A stretch of DNA of 64,000 bases from Rhizobium sp. (GTDB taxonomy: Bacteria; Pseudomonadota; Alphaproteobacteria; Rhizobiales; Rhizobiaceae). Of the stretch, positions 17,128 to 25,949 are shown one piece after another. Positions within the stretch are counted from its first letter, which is position 1. Each line of letters opens with the position of its first letter. The stretch covers positions 1 to 64,000 of the forward strand of contig JAHHDR010000028.1 of assembly GCA_019739215.1 (NCBI GenBank), written 5' to 3'. A program made the position numbers and the translations under genes. The notes beneath the pieces are model-generated. The model was not told the origin of the DNA, ran no database searches, and worked only from the letters and a program-made list of their open reading frames with translations.

Positions 17128-18501
17128 ATGGCCATCGACATCAGGGGAAAATCGATCGCGCAGCTCGCCACGCTGATCCAGGGCGGCGTGCTGGATCCGG
17201 TGGAGGTCACCGAGCAGACACTGTCTGCGATTTCAGCCAATCCCGACCAGACGATTTTCGTGAAGCTCACCGTCGACCGCGCCCGTGCCGAAGCGGCTGC
17301 CTCGTCGCGCCGGCTGCGCGAGGGACGTTCGCTCGGCATGCTCGACGGCATTCCGATCGCCTGGAAGGACCTGTTCGATCTTGAGGGAGAGGTGACCACC
17401 GCGGGGTCGAAGGTGCTGGCCGGAGGGCTTGCGGCGCTGACCGATGCGACAGTCGTCGCCAATCTCAAGGCCGCCGGCATGGTCGCGGTCGGCCGCACCA
17501 ACATGAGCGAATTCGCCTTTTCCGGTCTCGGCCTCAATCCGCATTACGGCACGCCGGCCAACCCGCATTCGACCGATGGTCACCGCATTCCCGGCGGCTC
17601 CTCGTCCGGCGCGGGCGTCGCCGTCGCCTCGGGCCTCGTCCCGGTTGCCATGGGCACGGATACCGGCGGCTCGATCCGCATCCCGGCGGCCTTCAACGGC
17701 ACCGTCGGCTACAAGGCAACCCGCGGGCGCTATCCAATGTGGGGCGTCTACCCGCTGTCCAAGAGCCTGGACTCGCTCGGCCCGCTGACGCGGACGGTGC
17801 AGGATGCGGTCTGGGTCGATGCCGCGATGCGCGGCCGGAGCGTGCCGGAGGCAAGGCGAGCCGATAGTCTGGATCTGCGGCTGGTCGTGCCCGAGACGGT
17901 GTTCTTCGACGATATCGAAGATGGTGTCGCGGCGGCATTCGAGGCGGCACTCCGCCGTCTCGAGGAGCGCGGCGCCATCATCTACAGGCGGTCGTTTCCG
18001 GCTTTCAAGGCGCTGTTCGACCTGATGGCGGACCATGGGCCGCTGGTGGCGGCCGAGGCCTTCGCATTGCATCGCCAGCGCATATTCGGCGCCGAGGCCG
18101 CCGGCATGGATCGTCGGGTCGTCGCCCGCGTCAAGCTCGGCGAGAAGACCTCGATGAGCGCCTATATCGCCATCCTCGACGCCCGCGAACGGATGATCGC
18201 CGAACTGCGCACGATCGTGGCGCAGGACGAGGTGCTGGTGTCTCCGACATTGCCGCTGGTCGCGCCGCATGTCGCGCCGCTCGAAGCCGATGACGACCTG
18301 TTCGTGAAGATCAATGGCCGGACGCTGCGCAACACGCTGATCGGCAATTTCTTCGACTGGTGCGGCGTATCGATTCCTTGTGGCACGGGCGCTGCGGGCA
18401 TGCCGGTCGGGCTGTTGCTCTCCGGCCTGCCCAACACCGACGAGCACCTGCTCGGCGTTGCCCTTGCCGCCGAAGAGGCGGTGCGCGGCGGGTCGCAATG
18501 A
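17128..18501 (+). CDS. Amidase signature family hydrolase
   Basis: A 457-residue amidase. The Ser-cisSer-Lys triad is visible: Lys80 (IAWKDLFD), the GGSSSG motif with cis-Ser at 158, and nucleophile Ser182 (TDTGGSIRIPA). Length fits the family (450-500). It hydrolyses a C-N amide bond in the cytoplasm. The start ATG at 17128 has GGGGAGG upstream, 10 bases after the previous stop. Together with the cyclic-imidase-like hydrolase it suggests stepwise opening and deamidation of an imported imide, ureide or amide. Confidence 0.9.
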   Translation: MAIDIRGKSIAQLATLIQGGVLDPVEVTEQTLSAISANPDQTIFVKLTVDRARAEAAASSRRLREGRSLGMLDGIPIAWKDLFDLEGEVTTAGSKVLAGGLAALTDATVVANLKAAGMVAVGRTNMSEFAFSGLGLNPHYGTPANPHSTDGHRIPGGSSSGAGVAVASGLVPVAMGTDTGGSIRIPAAFNGTVGYKATRGRYPMWGVYPLSKSLDSLGPLTRTVQDAVWVDAAMRGRSVPEARRADSLDLRLVVPETVFFDDIEDGVAAAFEAALRRLEERGAIIYRRSFPAFKALFDLMADHGPLVAAEAFALHRQRIFGAEAAGMDRRVVARVKLGEKTSMSAYIAILDARERMIAELRTIVAQDEVLVSPTLPLVAPHVAPLEADDDLFVKINGRTLRNTLIGNFFDWCGVSIPCGTGAAGMPVGLLLSGLPNTDEHLLGVALAAEEAVRGGSQ

Positions 18502-18563
18502 GTTTCGTCATGAGTTTGACGGCGGAGATCTGCCGCCACCGCTGATGAATTCCTGGCGAGCCG

Positions 18564-18743
18564 ATGACAGAAAAGCGCCGCACCAAGTCGAACCTGCCCG
18601 AAAAGACCTGCGCAGCCTGCGGCAGGCCGTTCGCCTGGCGCAAGAAGTGGGCGCGGGACTGGGACAAGGTTAAGGCCTGCTCGGAACGCTGCAAGGGTGA
18701 CCTGCGCAGAACCGGAAAGCCCGGCGGCGCCCCAGCCGGGTGA
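18564..18743 (+). CDS. DUF2256 family small Cys-rich protein
   Basis: A 59-residue protein matching the DUF2256 pattern: a KSNLPEKTCAACGRPF start, then WRKKWARDWDKVKACSERC. The four cysteines (residues 16, 19, 39, 43) form a C-x2-C...C-x3-C site likely to bind zinc. Basic and Trp-rich, as in the family, whose function is unknown. It lies 62 bases after the amidase and may be an unrelated passenger. It ends 48 bases before the convergent alcohol dehydrogenase gene. Confidence 0.85.
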   Translation: MTEKRRTKSNLPEKTCAACGRPFAWRKKWARDWDKVKACSERCKGDLRRTGKPGGAPAG

Positions 18744-18791
18744 TCCTGTCGTTTCCTGGACGCTCGTTCCGGTTCAGGCGCTTGCCAGGTG

Positions 18792-19961
18792 TCAGAAGGC
18801 GGCGCGGTAGATCGCCAGCGCGTCCGCTTCCGTCACGGTACGCGGGTTGTTCACCAGCAGCCGCGTCTGGTTCATCGCGTCGCTTGCGAGCCGCGGCAGC
18901 CAGTCTTCCGATATCTTCATCTCCCGCAGGGTCTGCGGCAGCCCGCAATCGCGTGAGAGGGAAGCGAGCGCATCGCAGAAGGCCGCAACGCGGTCCTGAC
19001 CCTCCAGCGCGGCCAGTTGCGGGAAGGCGTGGGGAGCGAGGTCGACATAGGCTTCGTGCGCCGTGGCGGCGTTGAAGCGCAGCACATGCGGCAGGACCAG
19101 CGCATTGGAAAGGCCATGCGGAATATGGAAGTGCCCGCCTAGCGGATAGGCCAGCGCATGCACCGCCGCCACCGGGGAATTGGCAAAAGCCTGGCCGGCC
19201 AGCATCGAGCCGAGCAGCATGTCGGCGCGGGCCTTCGCATTGCGGCCGTCGCGGACGGTATCGAGCAGGGCGGCGCCCATCAATTGCAAGGCCTGGATCG
19301 CCAGCGTGCGCGAGATCGGATTGTTGTTGGCGCTGGCCGAGGCGTAGGCCTCGATCGCATGGACCATCGCGTCGATGCCCGTCGCGGCTGTGACGAGCGG
19401 CGGCAGGCCGTAGGTCAGCTCCGGATCGAGCAGCGCCACGTCGGGCAGCAGCACCGGTGATACGACGCCCATCTTTTCCGACGTGCCGGTGGTGACGATC
19501 GAGATCGGGGTGACTTCGGAGCCGGTGCCCGCGGTGGTCGGCACGAGGATCAGTGGCAGCCGCGGCCCCCGGGCGTTGCCGACACCATAGACGGATTTCA
19601 GGTCCTCCCGGCCCATTGCCAGCAGGGCCACGAGCTTTGCGACATCGAGCGATGACCCGCCGCCCAGGCCGATGACACAATCGACGCCGGCGGACCGCGC
19701 GATCCCTGTCGCGGCGTGGATCACCGCTTCCGGAGGATCCGCCTCGACCTTGTCGAACAGCGTCGTCTCGATGCCTGAGGTCGTGAGGATATCCAGCGCG
19801 CGCCCGACGATGTCAGTCCGCATCATGCCGGGATCGGTGACGACGAGCACACGCGTGCCCATCGTCGTGCGCGCGAGCGCGCCCAGCCTGGCGATGCTTC
19901 CAGGGCCGAACTGAATGCTCCTGGTGGTGTTGAAGGTGAAGGACGACATGGGCGTATTCAT
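18792..19961 (-). CDS. Iron-containing alcohol dehydrogenase
   Basis: A 389-residue group III (Fe-ADH) enzyme. Visible are the NAD-binding GGGSSLDVAK motif (about residues 98-107), PTTAGTGSEVTP, the metal-site region (GIDAMVHAIEAY, with further His in HALAYPLGGHFHIPHG). It oxidises a primary alcohol or hydroxy-acid or reduces the aldehyde. It is the last gene of a minus-strand operon with an Rbs-type importer, separated from the permease by 72 bases holding a hairpin. A LacI-type operator lies at the head of this operon. Confidence 0.9.
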   Translation of the reverse strand: MNTPMSSFTFNTTRSIQFGPGSIARLGALARTTMGTRVLVVTDPGMMRTDIVGRALDILTTSGIETTLFDKVEADPPEAVIHAATGIARSAGVDCVIGLGGGSSLDVAKLVALLAMGREDLKSVYGVGNARGPRLPLILVPTTAGTGSEVTPISIVTTGTSEKMGVVSPVLLPDVALLDPELTYGLPPLVTAATGIDAMVHAIEAYASASANNNPISRTLAIQALQLMGAALLDTVRDGRNAKARADMLLGSMLAGQAFANSPVAAVHALAYPLGGHFHIPHGLSNALVLPHVLRFNAATAHEAYVDLAPHAFPQLAALEGQDRVAAFCDALASLSRDCGLPQTLREMKISEDWLPRLASDAMNQTRLLVNNPRTVTEADALAIYRAAF

Positions 19962-19988
19962 GGGCTCATCTCAAGCGAAAACGGTCGT

Positions 19989-20014
19989 GCGGGCCGGCGC
20001 AAACGCCGGCCCGC
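19989..20014 (-). terminator. Strong hairpin between permease and alcohol dehydrogenase genes
   Basis: A perfect 11-bp GC stem (arms 19989-19999 and 20004-20014) with a 4-base loop, immediately after the permease stop on the minus strand. A weak T-run (CGTTTTCG) follows. It may be a leaky terminator or mRNA-stabilising structure that lowers expression of the dehydrogenase relative to the transporter. Confidence 0.6.
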
Positions 20015-20033
20015 TGCCTGGGAGGTGGTAGCG

Positions 20034-21044
20034 TCAGCCGATGTCGGACTGTTCGCGGCCGCGGGTGATCTGCGAGATGGTCACAGCGAGGATCAGGGCC
20101 GCGCCGTTGAAGACGTTGGTGACCCAGAGTGGGATGCCGAGCATCGACAGGCCGGTGATGCCGGTCGCCAGGAAATAGACGGCGACAATTGTGCCCCACG
20201 GATTGAAGCGCCCGGGCTGGATGGTGGTTGCGCCGAGGAAGGCCGCGGCAAAGGCGGGCAGAAGGTAGTTGAGCCCCGAATAGGGGTCGGCCGAGCCGAG
20301 CACGCCGGCATAGAGAATGCCCGCGGCCGACGCGAGGACCGCAGACATGACCAGCGCCCCGACCCGCACCTTGTCCACGGCGATGCCGTTGAGGCGCGCA
20401 ACCTCGCGGCCGCGACCGACGAAGAGCAGCCGGCGGCCGAGCGGCATGTAGTCGAAGATGTACCACATCACCAGGGCTGCAACGAGCGCGTAGTAGAAGG
20501 CATAGGGAATGCCGAGGAAACGATAGCCGACGGCCGCCATGATCAACGAATTGTCGATACCGCCGATCGTGGAAGAATTGGTGATCAACTGGACGATGCC
20601 GGACATGAGCGAGGTCGAGCCGAGCGTGACCACGAGCGACGGCACGCGGAAATAGATGATGAAGAGCGAATGGATCAGGCCCACAAGCACCCCTATGCCC
20701 AGCACGATCACAAGCACCAGCATGATCGGCATCTGCTGCCAGACATTGAGCACGCCGATGGTGGAAGCCGACAGCGTGAGCGTCGCGCCGACCGAGAGGT
20801 CGTAGTCGCCGGCCGTGAGCGGCACGATGATCGCCAGCGCCAGCAGCGCTGCCGGCGCGTAGGAGGCGAACATGATCGAGAAATTGCCCCAGTTGAAGAA
20901 CGAATTCGGCATGGCGAGGCTGAACCCGATGATCAGCAGGGCCCAGACCAGAAGCAGGGCGAAACGTTCGAACTGGCGTGCGTAATTGACCGGCCGGTGA
21001 TGCGTGGTGGTCGTGGTCTTGGTAACATCCGTCATGTCGGTCAT
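20034..21044 (-). CDS. Rbs-type (BPD_transp_2) sugar ABC permease
   Basis: A 336-residue, Leu/Ala/Val-rich membrane protein with 8-10 hydrophobic segments. It has the family motif LTAGDYDLSVGATLTLSA (about residues 75-92), VFNGAALILAV near the end and a cytoplasmic loop GRGREVARLNGIAVDKVR matching the RbsC/XylH coupling region. Start ATG at 21044 lies 3 bases after the ATPase stop. It translocates the ligand delivered by the binding protein encoded at 22685-23803. Confidence 0.9.
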   Translation of the reverse strand: MTDMTDVTKTTTTTHHRPVNYARQFERFALLLVWALLIIGFSLAMPNSFFNWGNFSIMFASYAPAALLALAIIVPLTAGDYDLSVGATLTLSASTIGVLNVWQQMPIMLVLVIVLGIGVLVGLIHSLFIIYFRVPSLVVTLGSTSLMSGIVQLITNSSTIGGIDNSLIMAAVGYRFLGIPYAFYYALVAALVMWYIFDYMPLGRRLLFVGRGREVARLNGIAVDKVRVGALVMSAVLASAAGILYAGVLGSADPYSGLNYLLPAFAAAFLGATTIQPGRFNPWGTIVAVYFLATGITGLSMLGIPLWVTNVFNGAALILAVTISQITRGREQSDIG

Positions 21045-21047
21045 GTC

Positions 21048-22685
21048 TCAGCTCGCTGTCGAGGCTTCGTGTCGGGAGGAGACGCCGGCGGAAGCGTAGC
21101 ACGCTTCCGAGATCTCGTCCTTGGTCAGTCTTTCGCCCGATATTTCATCGCAGATCCGCCCCTTGGCGAAGACCAGAACGCGGTCGCAGATCTCGGCCAA
21201 TTGCTCGGCTTCCGAACTCGCGCAGATGATCGACATGCCCTCGGAGGCGGCCTTGCGGAGTGCGGCGAAGATCTGCTGGCGGGTGCCGACATCGACGCCC
21301 TGGGTCGGCTCGTCGAGCAGCAGCAGGGTCGGCGACCGGTTCATCCAGCGCGCGATCAGCACCTTTTGGGCATTGCCACCGGAGAGCGCGGACAGCTTGA
21401 GATCGGGCTGGTTCGGCCGCACCTCGAAGACGGCGCCGAGCGCACGCGCCTCGCGCACCATCTCGCCATTGCGCATGCGCCCGCCGCGGAAGAAGCGGCC
21501 GACATCGGGCAGGAACATGTTGTCGACGATCGACAGGCTGTCGACGCCGCTGGCGCCCTGGCGGTCGCCCGGCAGGAGCGCAAAGCCCATGTCGATCGCT
21601 GCGCGCGGGGTCAGCGTGTTCTGCTCGAAAGCCGGGCGGCCGTCGATCTCCATCCGGCCCGACTGGGCGGGACGGGCGCCGAAGGCGAGATAGGGAACCT
21701 CCTCGTAGCCGGAGCCGATGAGCCCGGTCAGGCCGAGGATCTCGCCCTTGCCGACCTGGAAATCGATCGGCTGAAGCATCTTGCCCGCGAGCGACGTGAA
21801 GCGTGCGTAAGCGGGAAGGGTTGCAACATCGAGCTTGATGCGGTCGACCTTGGCAATGCTCTTGCCGACGATCATCTCGACGATCTTGCCGTGGGTGGCG
21901 TCTGCGCGCGTGAGCTCGCCCGCCTTGGTGCCGTCGCGCAGCACGGTGATATTGTCGGTGATCTCCATGACCTCGTCGATGTCATGCGAGATGAAGATGA
22001 CGCTGCATCCTGCCGAAGTGATGGAACGGACGAGCGCGAAGAGCTGCGCGACGCCGCTGGCCGGGAGAAATGGCGTGGGTTCATCGAGTAGAACGAGGCC
22101 CGGCTTGCCAGTGACGGCGCGGACCGCTTCGATATCCTCGAAGGCGCGGACGATGGCGAGCAGCGCGCGCTGCACCGGCGACAGCCGGTCGACGCGTTCA
22201 TGCGGGTCGATGTCGAGGCCGAAGCGGGTCAGCGCGCGCCGCGCCGCCTCGTCTTCGGCTGCCCAGTTGATGAAGGGGCGCCTGACATCGGTCAGTTGCG
22301 CGACGCGGAGATTTTCCAGCACCGTCAGGGACGGCACCAAGCCGAGATTCTGGTGGACAAAGGCCATTCCGAGCCGCCGACAGTCATCCGCTCGGACGGG
22401 GAGGGAGACTTTTTCGCCATTGAACGTGAGCTCGCCGCCATCGTCGGGCGCGTGGAAGCCGGCCAGGATCTTGACCAGCGTGGATTTTCCCGAACCGTTC
22501 TTGCCAAGCAGGCCGTGAACTTCGCCGGGCATGACGTCGAAGGAGACGTTGCGAAGCGCCTTGGAACCGCCGAAGGACTTGGAGAGGTTCTTCACCGAAA
22601 GAACCGGGAGCGCGGATCGCGCTCCCGGTCCGTCTGTCACTGCCTGGTCCGCCACTGTCGAGATCTGGGCCGACGCCTGACCCAT
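21048..22685 (-). CDS. Rbs-type sugar ABC ATPase (two tandem ATPase domains)
   Basis: A 545-residue RbsA-like protein. Domain 1: Walker A GKNGSGKSTL, Walker B VLLDEPTPFLP, H-loop FISHDIDE, and a divergent signature (LSPVQRALL). Domain 2: degenerate Walker A (GLIGSGYEEV), canonical signature LSGGNAQKVLIARW and Walker B LLLDEPTQGVD. Such asymmetry is normal for the family. There is an N-terminal extension of about 28 residues. The ATG shares one base with the stop of the binding-protein gene. Confidence 0.92.
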   Translation of the reverse strand: MGQASAQISTVADQAVTDGPGARSALPVLSVKNLSKSFGGSKALRNVSFDVMPGEVHGLLGKNGSGKSTLVKILAGFHAPDDGGELTFNGEKVSLPVRADDCRRLGMAFVHQNLGLVPSLTVLENLRVAQLTDVRRPFINWAAEDEAARRALTRFGLDIDPHERVDRLSPVQRALLAIVRAFEDIEAVRAVTGKPGLVLLDEPTPFLPASGVAQLFALVRSITSAGCSVIFISHDIDEVMEITDNITVLRDGTKAGELTRADATHGKIVEMIVGKSIAKVDRIKLDVATLPAYARFTSLAGKMLQPIDFQVGKGEILGLTGLIGSGYEEVPYLAFGARPAQSGRMEIDGRPAFEQNTLTPRAAIDMGFALLPGDRQGASGVDSLSIVDNMFLPDVGRFFRGGRMRNGEMVREARALGAVFEVRPNQPDLKLSALSGGNAQKVLIARWMNRSPTLLLLDEPTQGVDVGTRQQIFAALRKAASEGMSIICASSEAEQLAEICDRVLVFAKGRICDEISGERLTKDEISEACYASAGVSSRHEASTAS

Positions 22686-23803
22686 TATTCGAGACCCCAG
22701 AGCTTGCGGAAGCCCGATTTGTAGGCATCGCCATAGCCGGTGTCGAACTGTGCCGGGGTACCGGCTTCGGTCGCGTTGTTCTTGTCGAAGATGTAGAAGG
22801 GCACGTTGAGCGCTGTCGGGCTCTTCAGGCCGCAGGCGTCGCGCAGATGGCCGTCGACGGTTGCATAGGCGATCCAGTCGAGGCTTTCGCCGATGTTCAT
22901 ATCGACGGAGCCCTGCTGGATGAAGTCGAGCACGAAGGGCGTACCGTTGAAAGTCGCAACCTTGACCTCGCCGGTCTTGCCGGTGAGCCGGAGTGCGGGA
23001 ACCACGAAGGCCGACATCGAGTCATAGATCGGGATCACAATATTGATCTCGGGATTGGCCTGGACGGCAGCCTGGACGGCGGGCTGGATCTTGGTGCCCC
23101 ATTCGGTGACGCCGACATTGATTTCCTGCACGATCTTGCAGTCCGGGCAGTTTGCCTCAAGCTGCTTCTTGAAATTGGCGACGAGCGGAATGGTCGGCGG
23201 CACTTCGTTGGAGACGACGAGCGCGATGTTGGCCTTGCCTTCGAGCGCCACGGTCGACCAGTCGGCGAGGATGGTGCCGATCTCGCCGAAGCCGATGGTC
23301 AGTGACGAGGAGACGACGGGGTTCTGTTCGAAGCTCGGGTCGTAGAAATGCGAGGTCATGACCTTGACGCCGGCATCCTTGGCAGCCTGCAGCTGCGGCT
23401 GGATCGTACCGGGATCGATGCCCGAGATCAGGTCGATGATGTCATATTTTTCGCGGATCGCGAGCTCGACGCCCTGCACCCACTGGCTCGGCTGTCCCTG
23501 GTTTTCCCACTCACGGACTTCCAGGCCGACTTCGGCGCCGGCGGTCTTCATGCGGTCGATGATGCCCTTGAGGAAGGGATTGCCGGAATTGTTCGGGATC
23601 GACAGCATCTTCTTGCCGGCGGCACAGGCCTTGGCGTCAAAGGCTTCGCCCGGCGCCACGAATTCGGGCTTGGCCTGGTATTTCTCAAGATTGGATTTCG
23701 CGCGGGCAACGCCATCGGCGAGCGCGTCTGCATGGGCTGGCAGGCTGACGCAGGCCAGTGCGGCCACGGCAGTGAAGGAAGTGAGTAGAGCGCGTTTTAT
23801 CAT
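22685..23803 (-). CDS. Periplasmic binding protein of an Rbs-type ABC importer
   Basis: A 372-residue type-1 periplasmic binding protein. It begins with a Sec signal peptide (MIKRALLTSFTAVAALACVSLPAHA, cleavage after AHA). The mature part carries the KKMLSIPNNSGNPFLKGIIDRMK segment typical of sugar-binding proteins of this class. Cys pairs (ANCPDC and KACAAG) could form disulfides. It is first in the operon, directly downstream of a LacI-type operator and divergent from the lacI-like gene. The ligand could be a sugar-like polyol or a cyclic compound. Confidence 0.9.
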   Translation of the reverse strand: MIKRALLTSFTAVAALACVSLPAHADALADGVARAKSNLEKYQAKPEFVAPGEAFDAKACAAGKKMLSIPNNSGNPFLKGIIDRMKTAGAEVGLEVREWENQGQPSQWVQGVELAIREKYDIIDLISGIDPGTIQPQLQAAKDAGVKVMTSHFYDPSFEQNPVVSSSLTIGFGEIGTILADWSTVALEGKANIALVVSNEVPPTIPLVANFKKQLEANCPDCKIVQEINVGVTEWGTKIQPAVQAAVQANPEINIVIPIYDSMSAFVVPALRLTGKTGEVKVATFNGTPFVLDFIQQGSVDMNIGESLDWIAYATVDGHLRDACGLKSPTALNVPFYIFDKNNATEAGTPAQFDTGYGDAYKSGFRKLWGLE

Positions 23804-23855
23804 TGTCGTTCCCCAACGTAGTTCGCGGCTCCGCCACCGTGGCAGGAAGCCTGCG

Positions 23856-23871
23856 ATGAATACGTATGCAT
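23856..23871. promoter_or_regulatory. LacI-type operator (site A)
   Basis: ATGAATAC|GTATGCAT: a 16-bp palindrome with central CG and one mismatched pair, 52 bp upstream of the binding-protein start. LacI/GalR regulators use exactly this kind of CG-centred palindrome. Its reverse complement matches 14 of 16 bases at 29883-29898 in the hyuA-leuC intergenic region. A related perfect palindrome lies before lacI at 24038-24049. Confidence 0.75.
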
Positions 23872-24037
23872 TGTTTGCGCAAGTCTCCGGTCATGTCAAT
23901 TGCCCGTTGCTGAAAACTTGCAGAATGTCGGCGGCGGATTGCCTGATGCATCGCTTGTGATCATCGCATCGCCTTTGCACAACGCCTATTGAAACAGGCG
24001 CGCGTCACGGGTAACAGTGGTTGCAGGCACAGGAATT

Positions 24038-24049
24038 GAATGCGCATTC
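24038..24049. promoter_or_regulatory. LacI-type operator (site C)
   Basis: GAATGC|GCATTC, a perfect 12-bp palindrome with central CG, 29 bp upstream of the chosen lacI start. It shares the GAATRC|GYATTC core with site A, so autoregulation of the repressor is likely. Confidence 0.7.
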
Positions 24050-24078
24050 GCCAACAGTGCAGGCGGGAGATTTCGTCG

Positions 24079-25155
24079 ATGGCGCGACCGACCAACCGGG
24101 CTACATCCTTCGACGTCGCGGCCTTGGCCGGCGTGTCGCAATCGGCCGTTTCGCGCGCGTTCACGCCGGGATCCAGCATTGCCGAGGAAACCCGGCAGAA
24201 GGTGCTCGAGGCCGCCCGCAAGCTGGCCTATGTGCCCAATTCCATCGCCAGCAGCCTGACGACGAAGCGCAGCAACATCGTTGCCCTGATTCTCGGCGAC
24301 ATGAATAACCCATTCTATGTCCACACGCTTCATGCCTTCAGCCGCCGGCTCCAGGAGCAGGGCAGGCAGGTGCTGATCTTCACAGTCGATCGCGGCGCCG
24401 ATGCCGACGAAGCGATCCTGCACCTGCTCGCCTACCAGGTCGACGGCGTGATCCTGACGGCGGCACAGCTGTCCACGCGCATGACGAGCCTCTGCCATGA
24501 GCGCGGCATTCCTATCGTGCTGTTCAATCGCTACATCCCCGGCAGCGACGCCTCGGGCGTACGCTGCGACAATGCCGCCGGCGGACGGCTGATTGCCGAG
24601 GCCTTCCTTGCGGCCGGCGCCAAGAGCTTTGCCATGCTGACCGGCGACCCCAAGGCCACCACGAGCGCCGATCGCGTCCGGGGGTTCGTCGAGCGCCTGC
24701 TCGAGGACGGCATCAAGCGATCGGACATCATTTCGGTCGAGGGAAACTCCTCTTATGACGCCGCATTCAACGCCACGGTTACGCTGCTCACGGACAAGAA
24801 CAGAAGCCGTCCGGATGCGCTGTTCGGCATCAACGACATCATGGCCATGGGCGCGCTCGATGCGCTGAGATACAGGCTCGGCCTGCGCGTGCCGGAGGAC
24901 CTGATGGTCGCAGGCTTCGACGATATTCCCGAGGGGCGCCGCACGCCCTATCAACTGACCACAGTCCGCCAGCCGATCAACCAGATGGTCGAGGAGGCGC
25001 TCTCGATCCTGCATCTCGACGAGCCCAATCGGCCGATCGAGCGCGGGATCGACCGGCCGATATCAGGCAAGCTGATCTGGCGCAACACGATCCCCGTCCC
25101 GCCGGCCTATCGCTGGCCCGATGGGCTCAAGGGCGGCAGCGAGAGCGAGCCCTGA
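24079..25155 (+). CDS. LacI-family transcriptional regulator
   Basis: A 358-residue regulator. The N-terminal helix-turn-helix reads FDVAALAGVSQSAVSRAF, followed by the hinge helix (VPNSIASSLTTKRSN) and a periplasmic-binding-like ligand domain (GDMNNPFY, NDIMAMGALDALR, VAGFDDIPEGRR). The start was placed at 24079 because GGGAGA lies 8 bases upstream; an earlier in-frame ATG at 24040 would place coding sequence over operator C. It is divergent from the importer operon. Predicted repressor of that operon, of itself and of the hyuAB/leuCD block. Confidence 0.92.
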   Translation: MARPTNRATSFDVAALAGVSQSAVSRAFTPGSSIAEETRQKVLEAARKLAYVPNSIASSLTTKRSNIVALILGDMNNPFYVHTLHAFSRRLQEQGRQVLIFTVDRGADADEAILHLLAYQVDGVILTAAQLSTRMTSLCHERGIPIVLFNRYIPGSDASGVRCDNAAGGRLIAEAFLAAGAKSFAMLTGDPKATTSADRVRGFVERLLEDGIKRSDIISVEGNSSYDAAFNATVTLLTDKNRSRPDALFGINDIMAMGALDALRYRLGLRVPEDLMVAGFDDIPEGRRTPYQLTTVRQPINQMVEEALSILHLDEPNRPIERGIDRPISGKLIWRNTIPVPPAYRWPDGLKGGSESEP

Positions 25156-25167
25156 CAAAGTGCGCAC

Positions 25168-25208
25168 TTGCTGGGGATCTATATCTGGATAATATTTCCG
25201 GATATAGA
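25168..25208 (+). promoter_or_regulatory. Toxin-antitoxin promoter with overlapping palindromic operator
   Basis: TTGCTG (25168-25173), 16-bp spacer, TAATAT (25190-25195) form a plausible sigma-70 promoter. An inverted repeat with arms 25178-25189 and 25197-25208 (11 of 12 pairs, 7-bp spacer) covers the -10 and reaches the Shine-Dalgarno. Autorepression by the antitoxin-toxin complex is expected for such a layout. Confidence 0.65.
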
Positions 25209-25218
25209 GGAGATGCCG

Positions 25219-25521
25219 ATGGGGAATGCTGCCCAGAAGAAGGCCCTGCACAATTACCGCGCCCGGCTCGGCCGGCGCGGCCTGAAGCGCTTCGAGATCA
25301 TGGCGCTGGAAGCAGATCGTGACCTGATCCGAACACTCGCCCGGCGGCTTGCCGAGGACGGGCCCGAGGCGGAACAGGTGCGCGCGGCGGTGAAGACCGC
25401 GGTCGCCGGCGAGCCGCCGAACTCCGGCGGCATCCTGGCCGCACTGCGCCGTTCGCCGCTCGTGGATGCTGATCTGGACCTCTCCCGCCTGCGCGAGGAA
25501 GGGCGCGTGGTCGACCTGTGA
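25219..25521 (+). CDS. Putative antitoxin partner of the PIN toxin
   Basis: A 100-residue, charged, mostly helical protein (NYRARLGRRGLKRFEIMALEADRDLIRTLARRL). It is directly upstream of, and overlaps by four bases, a PIN-domain toxin gene. The N-terminal half probably dimerises and binds DNA. The C-terminal half (SPLVDADLDLSRLREEG) is a likely toxin-binding tail. ATG 25219 is preferred over 25213 because GAGGAG then lies at 6-base spacing. I recognise it as a recurrent VapC-partner type in rhizobia but cannot name the family with certainty. Confidence 0.75.
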   Translation: MGNAAQKKALHNYRARLGRRGLKRFEIMALEADRDLIRTLARRLAEDGPEAEQVRAAVKTAVAGEPPNSGGILAALRRSPLVDADLDLSRLREEGRVVDL

Positions 25522-25943
25522 CCCGGTATCTGTTGGATACGAACATCATCAGCAATGTCATAAAGCAGGAGCCGTCGGACGCGTTGATCGCCTGGATGAC
25601 CGAGAGGCACGACGAGGACCTTTGCATCGCCTCGCTGACGCTCGCCGCGATCCGACGCGGCATACTGGAAAAGCCGGTCGGCCGGAAACGCGACATGCTC
25701 GAAGCCTGGTTCAGCGGATCCGAAGGGCCGCAGGCGCTGTTTGTCGGCCGTATCCTGAATTTCGACGCGGAGGCTGCGCTGGTCTGGGCGAGACTGATGG
25801 CCGAGGGCAGGGCTGCAGGCCGACCGCGCAGCGGCCTCGACATGATCATTGCCGCGATCGCCGAAGCCAATGATTGCGTCGTTGCGACGGACAATGAGCG
25901 GGACTTCGTCGGCCTCCGGTTCGTCAATCCGATGCGCGGCTAG
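25518..25943 (+). CDS. vapC: PIN-domain toxin, VapC-like
   Basis: A 141-residue PIN ribonuclease. It starts TRYLLDTNIISNVIK (first acidic residue in LLDTN), with a Glu in the second helix region, a GLDMIIAAIAEANDCVVATDNERDF segment carrying the C-terminal acidic pair (DMIIAA, ATDN). Mg-dependent RNase activity against tRNA or rRNA is the known role of VapC. The start overlaps the antitoxin stop (GTGACC: GTG start). Ends before a bidirectional terminator. Confidence 0.9.
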   Translation: MTRYLLDTNIISNVIKQEPSDALIAWMTERHDEDLCIASLTLAAIRRGILEKPVGRKRDMLEAWFSGSEGPQALFVGRILNFDAEAALVWARLMAEGRAAGRPRSGLDMIIAAIAEANDCVVATDNERDFVGLRFVNPMRG

Positions 25944-25949
25944 AAACAG

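Noticed and set aside
20025..22091. A 688-residue plus-strand open frame opposite the Rbs-type permease/ATPase genes, and a similar 700-residue frame at 27806-29908 opposite hyuA
   Set aside because: Composition is Asp/Arg/Gly/His-rich with no domain motif, and both mirror high-GC third-position bias of real genes on the other strand. No ribosome site or family similarity.
21048..22685. Degenerate motifs in the RbsA-type ATPase (LSPVQ signature, incomplete second Walker A) as a novel feature
   Set aside because: Asymmetric, partly degenerate domains are normal for two-domain sugar ABC ATPases of the RbsA family.
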